This document shows positions 7,968 through 17,713 of a stretch of 64,000 bases of DNA, piece after piece. Within the stretch, counting starts at the first letter, position 1, and each line of letters opens with the position of its first letter. The stretch is taken from assembly GCA_023420415.1 (NCBI GenBank), contig JAEZWF010000012.1, forward strand, positions 62,001 to 126,000. The letters run 5' to 3'. Below the pieces are notes generated by a model. The model was not told where the DNA came from. It ran no database searches and worked only from the letters and a program-made list of their open reading frames with translations. Made by a program: the position numbers and the translations under genes. This DNA is from Actinomycetes bacterium (GTDB lineage Bacteria > Actinomycetota > Actinomycetes > Actinomycetales > Dermatophilaceae).

Positions 7968-8963
7968 GTGGACCTCGATGCCTATGTCGCCGCACGCCAG
8001 GCGGCGTGGGCGCGTCTGGACGAGCTGAGCCGTCGGCGTCGCCTCACCGGTGCCGAGAGCGACGAGCTCCTCGACCTCTACCAGCGGGTGTCCACCGACC
8101 TGTCAGCGGTCCGCTCGGCCAGCCCGGACCCGTCCGTGGTGTCGCACCTCTCGCTGCTGCTGACCCGGGCGCGGCTGGCCATGGCCGGCAAGGGCACCTC
8201 GACCTGGTCGGACGTGCTCGGCTTCTTCACGCGCACCTTCCCTGCCGCGCTCTACCGCACCCGGTGGTGGTGGATCTCGGTGGCCCTGGTCAACGTTGCC
8301 GTCATCGCCTTGGTGGCGTGGTGGACCCTGCGCCACCCGGAGGTCTACACCAGCCAGCTGTCCCCGGCCGAGATCCAGGCCTATGTCGGCACCGACTTCG
8401 AGAACTACTACAGCGAGTTCCCGCACCACGAGTTCGCGACGCTCGTGTGGCTGAACAACGCGTGGGTGGCGGCCCAGTGCATCGCCTTCGGAGTGCTCGG
8501 CCTACCGGTCGCCTATGTCCTGTTCGTCAACACCCAGAGCGTGGGAGTCGTTGCGGCACTGATGATCTCGCACGACCGCGGCAGCCTGTTCTTCGGGCTG
8601 ATCCTGCCGCACGGCTTGCTCGAGCTCACGGCGGTGTTCGTGGCGGGTGCCATCGGGCTGCGGCTCTTCTGGTCGTGGGTCGAGCCCGGTGGCCGGACCC
8701 GGTTGCAGGCGTTCGCGGCCGAGGGTCGCACGGCGATCGCGCTGGCGCTGGGCCTCGCGTGTGTGCTGCTCGTGAGCGGCGTCATCGAGGGCTTCGTCAC
8801 GCCGTCGGACCTGCCCACCTGCGCGCGGATCGGCATCGGGGTGGTCGCGGAGATCGGGTTCTTGACCTACGCCCTCGTCCTGGGGCGGCGCGCCCATCTC
8901 GCGGGCGCCACGGGCGACGTGGCGTCCCGCGACGCGGGTGACGCGGTCCCCGTCGCCGGCTGA
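7968..8963 (+). CDS. SpoIIM-family (stage II sporulation protein M-like) membrane protein
   Basis: 331 residues. A cytosolic helical N-terminus (about 1-95) precedes the first membrane segment at about 96-118, and four or more further segments follow. LPHGLLELTAVFVAGAIGL and VSGVIEGFVTPS are the recognisable SpoIIM family stretches. Actinobacteria keep this family without endospores, usually beside MoxR, DUF58 and RDD genes as here. The GTG start follows a TAGGCT box by 6 nt. Its role (membrane assembly or envelope stress) is not established. Confidence 0.88.
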   Translation: MDLDAYVAARQAAWARLDELSRRRRLTGAESDELLDLYQRVSTDLSAVRSASPDPSVVSHLSLLLTRARLAMAGKGTSTWSDVLGFFTRTFPAALYRTRWWWISVALVNVAVIALVAWWTLRHPEVYTSQLSPAEIQAYVGTDFENYYSEFPHHEFATLVWLNNAWVAAQCIAFGVLGLPVAYVLFVNTQSVGVVAALMISHDRGSLFFGLILPHGLLELTAVFVAGAIGLRLFWSWVEPGGRTRLQAFAAEGRTAIALALGLACVLLVSGVIEGFVTPSDLPTCARIGIGVVAEIGFLTYALVLGRRAHLAGATGDVASRDAGDAVPVAG

Positions 8964-8979
8964 CGCGGCATACCCCCGC

Positions 8980-9161
8980 TTGCGTCCGCGTTTTTGCCCC
9001 GCTGGTGGGCAACTTCGCAGACGCAAAGCAGGGGCGGTATGCCGCGTGCTTGCGTCCGCGTTTCTGGTCGCCCCGGCAGCCAAAAGCGCGGACGTCCCGG
9101 TATGCCGCGTGCTTGCGTCCGCGGAAGTGGTCGCCCCGGCAGCCAAAAGCGCGGACGCAAG
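8980..9161. repeat. Cluster of three TTGCGTC-type hairpins between convergent genes
   Basis: Between the SpoIIM-like stop and the DUF58 stop lie three stem-loops. Hairpin 1: arms 8980-8990 and 9016-9026. Hairpin 2: arms 9053-9067 and 9080-9094. Hairpin 3: arms 9112-9130 and 9143-9161, starting with 12 perfect pairs CTTGCGTCCGCG/CGCGGACGCAAG. Hairpins 2 and 3 have identical loops (TCGCCCCGGCAG). The 63-bp block 9035-9097 is duplicated at 9098-9160, each copy starting with the GGTATGCCGC motif. They are placed like bidirectional terminators, but sequence conservation suggests a mobile or REP-like family. Confidence 0.8.
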
Positions 9162-9191
9162 AACGCGCCCAGCGGGGGATCGGCTGTCCGG

Positions 9192-10483
9192 TTAGAGGAG
9201 GCCTTGGCGCTTGAGCATGAGGTAGTGGTCGGCCAGGCGGACGGGCAGCTGGTCCGGGGGCTCGTCGAGCACGTCGACACCGAGGCGCTGCAGGGCGGCG
9301 GCGGTGCGCTCGCGCAGCTCGGTGCTGCGTTCGGCGGCGGCCGCGTCGTAGGCCTGCTCCACCGTGCCGCGGCGGCCCCGCATCGCGGCCACCGCCGGGT
9401 CGGCGACGGACGCGACGACGACACGGTGGTGGGCGGCGAGTGCGGGAAGCACTGGCAGCAGCCCCTGCTCGACGGCCGACGGCTCGAGCGCGGTGAGCAG
9501 GACGACGAGTGCGCGGTGGCTGCTCGCGCGGGTCACCTCGGTGGCCAACATCGTCCAGTCGGCCTCCACGAGCCGCGCGTCAACCGGGGCGAGGTTGCTG
9601 ATGGTGTCGTGCAGCAGCTTGGCGCGGTCGGCGCCGCCGACGCGGGTGTGCACGACCCGGTCGCCCGCGATGACCTGCACCCGGTCGCGGGCGTGGCCGG
9701 CCAGCGCCGTGAGCAGGAGGGCGGCGTCCATGGCGGCGTCGAGGCGGGGCCAGTCGCCCACGCGCCCGGCGGAGGTGCGGGAGCTGTCGACGACGATCAC
9801 GATGCGTCGGTGCTGCTCGGGCTGCCAGGTGCGCACGACGAGGTGTTGGCGGCGGGCGGTGGCGCGCCAGTCGATGCTGCGCACGTCGTCGCCCTCGACG
9901 TAGTCGCGGAGGCTGTCGAACTCGGTGCCCTGGCCGCGCGTGCGCAACGCCGCGCGACCGTCGAGCTGGCGCAGCACGGCGAGCCGGCTCGGCAGGTGCT
10001 TGCGCGCCGGGAAGGGGTGCAGTGCGCGCAGCCGGCCGGGCACCTCCACGGAGCGCTGGCGGGCGGCCAGCCCGAGCGGCCCCAGGGAGCGCACCGTCAC
10101 TCGGTCAGCCCGGCGGTCGCCGCGGCGCGTGGGGGTCAACGTGGTCAGCAGCTGCCGCCGCTCACCCGCGGGCAGGTCGAGGCGGTGACGAGATGGTGCC
10201 GCGCCGGCCGACGGCGGCCAGCCGTCGCGGAGCAGGCCCCGGATGCGCCGGTTGCCCAGGTTGGTGACGACGAGAGTGGCGCTTGCGCTCTCGCCGAGAC
10301 GCACCGGGTCGGGCCCGATTCGTCTGTAGGACAACGCTTTTGGCGAAGGGGCCAAGAACAGGTCGAGCATGATGACCACCACGACCACCAGCACCCACCA
10401 GCGCACCATGGTGCCGTCCGGCCACACGGCAACCGGCACCAGCCCGAGCAGGACCAGTGCGACGGCGCGCAGGGTGAGAGCCA

Positions 10484-10484
<1 letters not shown>
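9192..10484 (-). CDS. DUF58 (von Willebrand-like) protein
   Basis: 430 residues. Two N-terminal membrane helices lie at about 5-45, followed by a beta-rich segment and the DUF58 motif YVEGDDVRSIDWRATAR. A degenerate VWA-like fold follows with VIVVDSSRT where a MIDAS DxSxS would be. The ATG overlaps the MoxR stop as TGATG. MoxR-DUF58 pairs are thought to act as chaperone-like assembly systems for surface or metalloproteins. It ends the five-gene operon running from 14584. Confidence 0.9.
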
Positions 10485-11523
<1,039 letters not shown>

Positions 11524-11527
<4 letters not shown>

Positions 11528-12816
11528 CGGATCTGGACCTTCTCCTCGAGTTCGGTCAGTGCGCTGGCCAGGGTCGCCAGGTCGGTGTCGGTGTGCGGGA
11601 CAGGGCCGGTGAGCAGCGCGCGGACGTGCTCGAACGGCATACCACTGGCCCCGGCCGACGCGGCGGCGACGGCCTGCACGTCATGGGGGTCGACCGCGAG
11701 ACGGCGCGCCAGCCGCCCGAGCGAGGCGCGGCGCAGGATCGCTGCGGCGCGGTCCCGGTCGCGGGCCCGGCGGTAGAGGCGACCGCGACTCTCGGTGGTC
11801 TCCGCGGCCCGCACCACCACCGGCAGCGGCTCGGGCACGAGGCGACCGAGGCGGCGCCCGCGCACGAGCGCCAGCACGACGACGGCTACCGCGGCCAGTG
11901 CGACGGCAGGGCCGAGCCAGCGCGGCCACGGCGTCGGGCCCGTGGTGTCCTCGTCGAACCCGACCAGGTCCGACACGTCCGGCTGGTACCACACGAGACG
12001 CTCGGACCGGCCCAGTGCGCGGACCGCGACACCGGCGTCGGAGCCCTCGTCGATGAAGCGGTTGCTGAAGTTCGACGCGAAGCCGATGACGACGACCTCC
12101 GGCCCACGCGCCCCAGCGGGCACGGTGGCCAGGCCCACGCCGTACGCGTACGGGTCGCGGTCCGCGCCCTCGCCACCGGAGCCCCCGCCACCGGAGCCGC
12201 CGGCCGAGCCGTCCGGCGGCGGCACCGCGAAGCAGGGCACGGCGGAGTCGGCCGAGGCGCCGCCGGCCGGCACGAGACGGACGTCGGTGCCCTCGACGCG
12301 GTCGTCGGCACGCGCAACCGCGCTGGTGCAGTCACCGCGCATCGCCACGGTCGGGTCGCCGGGGATGGCGGACAGGGGCAGGTCCATGGCGGCGAGCTGC
12401 TGCGTCGTCGGTGCGAGCAGCACGACGCGGTCGGCACCGCGGGTCTCATCGGCGAGGGTGGCGGCTGCCTGCGTGCCGAGGTACTCGCCGTTGGCCATCA
12501 CCACCGTCGACCCGGCGACCGTCCCGGCCGCAGCGAGCTCGTCGATCGAGCGGACCACGTCGACGGTGACGCCGTGCTTCTCCAGGACGCGCACGAGCAC
12601 GTTGGCCCCGTTGGGCCCGCGGTCGTCCGGCTCGAGCAGCCGGTCGGGGGCGGCCGTGCTCATGGCGATGGCGGCGAGTGCACCGACACCGAGGAGGACG
12701 ACCAGCGCCCAGACCAGGCGGCGTCGCACGCGGGTGCCTCGTGAGGTGGCGTGCCCCGCTGCGGGCGCGGAGCCGCTCATCGCGGTCACGGCAGTGGCCG
12801 GAGGGATGACGGTCAT
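11524..12816 (-). CDS. DUF4350 membrane protein
   Basis: 430 residues. A basic N-terminus and one membrane helix at about 34-55 are followed by a large extracytoplasmic DUF4350 domain (RLLEPDDRGPNGANVLVRVLEKHGVTV, a Rossmann-like glutamine-amidotransferase-type fold in this family). A Gly/Ser-rich linker follows, then a second helix near 300-320 and a cytosolic tail. The gene is coupled by 4-bp overlaps on both sides (DUF4129 and MoxR). It is probably a membrane partner of the MoxR/DUF58 pair. Confidence 0.85.
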
Positions 12817-13457
12817 GAACGGGCGGCCCGAGTCGCAGCTGGGTCGTCGGCAAGGATCGGGCGGGCGTGCCGCAGTGTGGCGTCGAGGTCAGCCGTGGTG
12901 CGGGCCTGCTCCGCCGTGGCCGGTCGGTGACCGTAGCGGACGTCGTCGAAAGTGTTGGCAGCACTGGTGATTGCGCTCGCATGGTCGGGAAACGACGTGG
13001 CCAGGCCGAGTGCGACCTCGTGGGCGGTGCGCCCGGGGAGATCGGCGAGCAGGGTGCGTTCGACGGCCGCCGCGGCGATGGCGCGATAGGAGTCGAGCAG
13101 GGCCGCGTCCCAGTCTCCCTGGGCGAGGGCGCGCCTCGCGCGTTCGCGGTATGCCGCGGCGTCCAGCCCCTCGTCGTCGACCGCGCCGGCTCGTGCCCCA
13201 CGCCGCCCCACGCGGGACTCGGGGCGCACCCGCCGCAGCACCACGAGGACGACCAGGGCGATGATGACGAGCAGTGCCACCACGAGCATTCCGGTCGGGG
13301 CACTGCCGCCCGGTGAGAAGTCGAACATGCGCCCCAACCACTCCAGGAACCGTTGCCACCACGAGGGTTCCGTGGTGTACCGGCCCGTGCCGAGCTCGTC
13401 GAGCACCCACTGACGGGCCTCGGGCGAGGACGGATCCAGCGGTGGCGAGTCGTTCAC
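12813..13457 (-). CDS. DUF4129 membrane protein
   Basis: 214 residues with one membrane helix at about 56-78. The DUF4129 domain after it contains YRERARRALAQGDWDAALLDSYRAIAAAAVERTLL. The N-terminal, outward-facing part has the aromatic stretch PSWWQRFLEWLGRMFDF. The family is nearly always found next to DUF4350 and MoxR genes in actinobacteria, as here. Both ends overlap neighbours by 4 bp. Biochemical role unknown. Confidence 0.85.
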   Translation of the reverse strand: MNDSPPLDPSSPEARQWVLDELGTGRYTTEPSWWQRFLEWLGRMFDFSPGGSAPTGMLVVALLVIIALVVLVVLRRVRPESRVGRRGARAGAVDDEGLDAAAYRERARRALAQGDWDAALLDSYRAIAAAAVERTLLADLPGRTAHEVALGLATSFPDHASAITSAANTFDDVRYGHRPATAEQARTTADLDATLRHARPILADDPAATRAARS

Positions 13458-14584
13458 CGCAACGCAGGTCCGGAGGTCGAGGCAGCGGGGCCCTGTGCGG
13501 CGGTGACGAGCTGGACGTCGAAGCCCTCACGGCGGATGCGCTGGTCGACGTACAGCAGCGAGTCGACACCCGCGGTGAACGGTGTCGTCAGGGCGCCGGT
13601 GACCAGGCCGGTTACGCCGGTGATGACGGCTTGCCAGATGTAGAAGCGGCTGAGGTCGCCCGCACTCATCGCCAGGACCATGGTGACGATGCCCAGCGGC
13701 ACAGCCACGACCTGGGCGGCGATGCCGACGATGAACGACGTGAGCAGGCGGATGCCGAAGACCCGCCAGAACTGGCTTCCGCCCGTGAGCCGCCAGGAAC
13801 GGCGGAAGCCCTCCATGACACCGGTGCGTTCGAGGACGATGACGGCGGTGACGAACGCCAGCCTCGTGGTGAGGAAGAACATGACGACGACCAGCGCGAG
13901 GAGGCCGATCAGGCCGGCGCCGACGGCGATCCCGATCGACGCGTCGTCCTTGGTCTGGATGGCGTTGATGATCGCCAGCACCGGCAGCGCGGCGACGACG
14001 AGCAGCACCACGGTGTACAGCGCGGTGGCGAGCAGGGTCGCCCCGATGACCTGCGGCAACCGCCCGCGCACGCCCTCCCACGTCTGCCCGGCGGACACCC
14101 GGCGACCCATGACGGCCTGTCCCACGACCCAGGCGACGATGCCGGTCAGCAGGACGGTCGACAGCCAGGTGCCGAAGCTGGGCACGTACTGCGCCACCGT
14201 CCCGATCAACGGGATCGCCTCGTCACCGGTCGCATTCGGGTCGAAGTCGGTCGTCTCGAACGACGCCAGCCAGGCACCGAGCGCGGTGGTCGGCACGAGG
14301 AAGACCAAGGTGGTGACCAGGGCGAGCCCCATCGTGGCGGCGACGTTGCCCCGGATCGTCTTGACCACTGCGCCGTAGATGTCGCCGAGGGTGAGGGGCC
14401 GCAACGGGATGACGCCGGGCCGGAACTCCATGACCGGTGGCCGATAGCCGGGCACGGGTGCCGGAGGAGGGGCCTGGTATGCCGCGTTGCCGCCCGGGTT
14501 CGGCTGCTGCCCGTACGTCGGTGGCTGGGCTCCGGGCTGGTCGGGCCGTTCGCTGCCCGGTGCGACCCAGGGTTGGTCCGTCAT
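13454..14584 (-). CDS. Multi-pass membrane protein (GDPD-type membrane domain), first gene of MoxR operon
   Basis: 376 residues. A cytosolic Pro/Gln/Gly-rich N-terminus (1-55) is followed by about six hydrophobic segments, with the conserved start IPLRPLTLGDIYGAVVKTIRGN and the internal VLERTGVMEGFRRSWRLTGGSQFWRVFGI. This matches the membrane domain found in some glycerophosphodiester phosphodiesterases and in stand-alone actinobacterial proteins; no phosphodiesterase domain is present. ATG at 14584 is chosen over an upstream ATG because a GGGGGGAAG ribosome site precedes it. The stop overlaps the DUF4129 start. Confidence 0.75.
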   Translation of the reverse strand: MTDQPWVAPGSERPDQPGAQPPTYGQQPNPGGNAAYQAPPPAPVPGYRPPVMEFRPGVIPLRPLTLGDIYGAVVKTIRGNVAATMGLALVTTLVFLVPTTALGAWLASFETTDFDPNATGDEAIPLIGTVAQYVPSFGTWLSTVLLTGIVAWVVGQAVMGRRVSAGQTWEGVRGRLPQVIGATLLATALYTVVLLVVAALPVLAIINAIQTKDDASIGIAVGAGLIGLLALVVVMFFLTTRLAFVTAVIVLERTGVMEGFRRSWRLTGGSQFWRVFGIRLLTSFIVGIAAQVVAVPLGIVTMVLAMSAGDLSRFYIWQAVITGVTGLVTGALTTPFTAGVDSLLYVDQRIRREGFDVQLVTAAQGPAASTSGPALR

Positions 14585-14671
14585 GTGCTGCTTCCCCCCT
14601 CGTGTGGCTGCTCGAACCCTAACCGACGCGGTGGCGACGCAGCCGGTGTTCGGCACCCACCGGCATACCTC

Positions 14672-15298
14672 TCATCGGGCGAGTGCGGCGAGCGTCGCCT
14701 CCAGGGACTTCGGGCGGGCGGGCACGACGCCGAGCGCCCGCTGGCGAGCCACGACCTTGGGCTGGTCGCGCATCAACGCAAGCCCGCGACGCACGAGGGT
14801 CCACGGTGGCTTGCGGTGCTCGGACAGGTCGCGCACGAGTCGGTAGACGAAGGTCGTGAACCGGTGGTGGTGCACGCAGTAGGCGCCGGCGAGCAGACCG
14901 CGGTCGCGCAGGGCGCCGATGATCTCGGCGGCGAAGATGCCCTCGGCGAGGACGAGGTCGTCCGGCCGCGCGGTGACGACGGCGGTGCCGACCGCGCGGC
15001 TCGTGGAGATGTCGTAGACCGGCGTCTCCACGGACCCGGTGCGCACGAGCGCGTCGAGGGCCGCGACGGCGGCGGTGGCGTTCCACGATCCCGGGTCGTC
15101 CCAGTCGACGATGCCGAGCTCTTCGTCGATGGGCATCGGCGGGTGGGTGGCGTCGTCGACGTCGCGGTAGAAGTCGTCGAGCCGCACGATCGGCCACCCG
15201 TGGGCGGCGTGGAGCCGCCCGGCGAGGCGTGACTTGCCGGCACCGCTCGGTCCGGCGAGGACGACAACCCGAGCGGTGGTCGGGTGCTGGGGACTCAC
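14672..15298 (-). CDS. Uridine-kinase-like P-loop NTPase
   Basis: 208 residues. It opens with a Walker A, GPSGAGKS, and IVRLDDFYRD, the uridine/pantothenate-kinase-like arrangement with an Asp pair after strand 2. DDLVLAEGIFAAEII follows, resembling the Walker B/active-site region of uridine kinases. The GTG start overlaps the stop of the short aldehyde dehydrogenase (GTGA). Sharing an operon with deoC supports nucleoside phosphorylation, but substrate is inferred. Confidence 0.8.
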   Translation of the reverse strand: MSPQHPTTARVVVLAGPSGAGKSRLAGRLHAAHGWPIVRLDDFYRDVDDATHPPMPIDEELGIVDWDDPGSWNATAAVAALDALVRTGSVETPVYDISTSRAVGTAVVTARPDDLVLAEGIFAAEIIGALRDRGLLAGAYCVHHHRFTTFVYRLVRDLSEHRKPPWTLVRRGLALMRDQPKVVARQRALGVVPARPKSLEATLAALAR

Positions 15299-16230
15299 CG
15301 GCCCTTGGGGTGCCAGACGGTCTTGGTCTCGAGGAACGCCTGGATGCGAGACAGGTCCGGGTCGGCGGTCCAGTCGGGCTCGACGGCGTCCGCGCCCTCG
15401 CCCGCCGGGCGGACGACGCGCTTGAGGTTGTCGGCGGCGGCGAGCTCGAGGTCACCCCACTCGACGCCGTCGGCCTCGGCGGCTCCGGCCAGGTCGATCG
15501 CGTTGACGTCGCGGTGGGAGGCGATCCACGGCGCGACCTCGGCGGTGCGGCCGGTGATGAGGTTGACCACCCCACCGGGCACGTCGGACGTGGCCAGCGC
15601 CTCGGAGAAGGTGATCGCCGGCAGCGGTCGCAGCTCGCTCGTCAGGACGACCGTGGTGTTGCCGGAGACGATGGCCGGCGCGATGACCGACACGAGTCCG
15701 AGCAACGAACTGCGTTGCGGCGCAAGGATTCCCACCACGCCGGTCGGCTCGGGGGCGGAGATGTCGAAGTAGGGACCGGCGACGGGGTTGAGCCCACCGA
15801 GGACCTGGGCGATCTTGTCGGACCACCCGGCATACCAGACCCAACGGTCGATGGCGGCGCTCACGAGCGTCTCCGCGCGACGCTCGGTGACGCCCTCGCT
15901 CGCGCGCACCTCGGCGACGAACTGGGCACGCCGTCCCTCCATCACCTCGGCGATGCGATAGAGCACCTGACCGCGGTTGTATGCCGTGGCGCCTGCCCAG
16001 CCGGCGAAGGCACCGCGCGCTGCGACGACGGCGTCGCGGGCGTCCTTGCGGGAGCCCTGGGAGGCGTTGGCGAGGAAGCGGCCGCGGCTGTCGGTGACCT
16101 CGTAGGAGCGGCCGGACTCCGAGCGGGGGAACTTGCCGCCGATGTAGAGCTTGTAGGTCTTGCGCACGTCGAGGCGCTCGTCGGCGCGCTGACTCGTGCG
16201 CTGGCTGGTGGTCGGCATGGCGGGGCTCAC
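15295..16230 (-). CDS. Half-length aldehyde dehydrogenase homologue lacking the catalytic cysteine domain
   Basis: 311 residues from GTG at 16230 (4-bp overlap with the preceding dehydrogenase stop); ATG at 16218 is the alternative. It has the N-terminal, coenzyme-binding half of an aldehyde dehydrogenase (YKLYIGGKFPRSESGRSYEV, then PTGVVGILAPQRSSLLGLVSVIAPAIVSGNTTVV and DVPGGVVNLITG). It stops before the catalytic domain: no GQxCCAG-type cysteine and no catalytic Glu motif (LELGGK). In ALDH16 proteins a second, catalytically dead ALDH domain follows the active one; here the two parts are separate adjacent genes. It is probably a structural partner of the gene before it. Confidence 0.8.
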   Translation of the reverse strand: MSPAMPTTSQRTSQRADERLDVRKTYKLYIGGKFPRSESGRSYEVTDSRGRFLANASQGSRKDARDAVVAARGAFAGWAGATAYNRGQVLYRIAEVMEGRRAQFVAEVRASEGVTERRAETLVSAAIDRWVWYAGWSDKIAQVLGGLNPVAGPYFDISAPEPTGVVGILAPQRSSLLGLVSVIAPAIVSGNTTVVLTSELRPLPAITFSEALATSDVPGGVVNLITGRTAEVAPWIASHRDVNAIDLAGAAEADGVEWGDLELAAADNLKRVVRPAGEGADAVEPDWTADPDLSRIQAFLETKTVWHPKGR

Positions 16231-17675
16231 CTGGTGCTTTCCGTCGTGACGTAGGCGGCCAGGCCGTGCTTGCCGCCCTCGCGGCCGTAGCCGGACTCCT
16301 TGTAGCCGCCGAAGGGGCTGGTCGGGTCGAACTTGTTGAACGTGTTGGCCCAGACGACACCGGCGCGGAGCTGGTCGGCCATCCACAGGATGCGCGAGCC
16401 CTTCTCGGTCCAGATGCCGGCGGACAGGCCGTAGGGGGTGTTGTTGGCCTTGGCGACCGCCTCGTGCGGGGTGCGGAAGGTCAGCACCGACAGCACGGGG
16501 CCGAAGATCTCCTCCTGGGCGATGCGGTGCGTCTGCGAGACACCGGTGAAGACGGTCGGGCGGAACCAGAATCCCTTGTCCGGCAACGGACATCCGTTGT
16601 CCCAGCGCTCGGCGCCCTCGGCCTCGCCGGCGTCGGTGAGCTCGGTGATGCGCGACAGCTGGGCCTTGGAGTTGATGGCGCCGACGTCGGTGTTCTTGTC
16701 CAGCGGGTCACCGACGCGCAGGGTCGCGAGGCGCCGCTTGAGCCGCTTCTCGACCTCGTCCGCAATCGACTCCTGCACGAGCAGCCGCGACCCGGCGCAG
16801 CAGACGTGGCCCTGGTTGAAGAAGATGCCGTTGACGATGCCCTCGACGGCCTGGTCGATGGGGGCGTCGTCGAAGATGATGTTCGCCGCCTTGCCACCCA
16901 GCTCGAGGGTGGCCTTCTTGCGGGTGCCGGCGATCGAGCGGGCGATCATCTTGCCGACACCGGTCGAGCCGGTGAACGCGAGCTTGTCGATGTCGGGGTG
17001 GTCGACGATGGCCTGCCCCGTGGGGCCGGCGCCGGTGACGATGTTGACGACACCGGGCGGCAGGTCGGCCTGCTGGAGCACCTCGGCGAACAGCAGCGCC
17101 GACAGGGGAGTGGTCTCGGCCGGCTTGATGACCACGGTGTTTCCGGTCGCCAGCGCGGGCGCGATCTTCCACGCCAGCATGAGCAGCGGGAAGTTCCACG
17201 GGATGACCTGACCCACGACCCCGTGCGGGCGGGCACCCGCTCCCAGCCCGGCATACTCGAGCTTGTCGGCCCACCCCGCGTGGTAGAAGAAGTGTGCAGC
17301 GGCGAGCGGCACGTCGACGTCGCGGCTCTCGCGGATCGGCTTGCCGTTGTCGAGGCTCTCCAGGACCGCGAACTCGCGCGCCCGCTCCTGCAGGATGCGC
17401 GCGATGCGGAAGAGGTACTTGCCGCGGTCGGCGCCGGACATGCGGCCCCACGGCCCGTTGAAGGCGCGGCGGGCGGCGGCGACGGCGCGGTCGACGTCGG
17501 CCGGGCTGGCCTCGGTCACCTCGGCCAGGACCTCCTCGGTCGCCGGGCTGATCGACTTGAACGCCGACCCGCCCTCGCTGTCGGTGAACTCGCCGTTGAT
17601 GAACAGCCCGTAGGAGGGCTTGAGGTCGACGACGGCACGCGACTCGGGAGCCGGTGCGTACTCGAACTTGGCCAT
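16227..17675 (-). CDS. NAD(P)-dependent aldehyde dehydrogenase
   Basis: 482 residues, full length. It shows YGLFINGEF at the start, PWNFPLLMLAWKIAPALATGN, the coenzyme site FTGSTGVGKMI, the catalytic Glu region LELGGKAANIIF and the nucleophile region FNQGHVCCAGSR. ATG at 17675 is preceded by AGAGGA. Standing just after deoC, it probably oxidises the acetaldehyde released from deoxyribose-5-phosphate. Together with the half-length gene it resembles a split ALDH16. The gap to deoC is only 38 bp, so they are likely one operon. Confidence 0.93.
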   Translation of the reverse strand: MAKFEYAPAPESRAVVDLKPSYGLFINGEFTDSEGGSAFKSISPATEEVLAEVTEASPADVDRAVAAARRAFNGPWGRMSGADRGKYLFRIARILQERAREFAVLESLDNGKPIRESRDVDVPLAAAHFFYHAGWADKLEYAGLGAGARPHGVVGQVIPWNFPLLMLAWKIAPALATGNTVVIKPAETTPLSALLFAEVLQQADLPPGVVNIVTGAGPTGQAIVDHPDIDKLAFTGSTGVGKMIARSIAGTRKKATLELGGKAANIIFDDAPIDQAVEGIVNGIFFNQGHVCCAGSRLLVQESIADEVEKRLKRRLATLRVGDPLDKNTDVGAINSKAQLSRITELTDAGEAEGAERWDNGCPLPDKGFWFRPTVFTGVSQTHRIAQEEIFGPVLSVLTFRTPHEAVAKANNTPYGLSAGIWTEKGSRILWMADQLRAGVVWANTFNKFDPTSPFGGYKESGYGREGGKHGLAAYVTTESTR

Positions 17676-17713
17676 GGTTGCGGTGTCCTCTGTGTCTCTC
17701 GGTAGAGGGTGGG

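Noticed and set aside
9035..9160. Possible CRISPR array
   Set aside because: Only two units, adjoining with no spacers, and the repeats are themselves hairpins; no cas genes.
10330..10345. Shared AACGCTTTTGGCG string in the DUF58 gene and at about 28675 in kynA
   Set aside because: Only two copies in unrelated coding contexts; likely chance.
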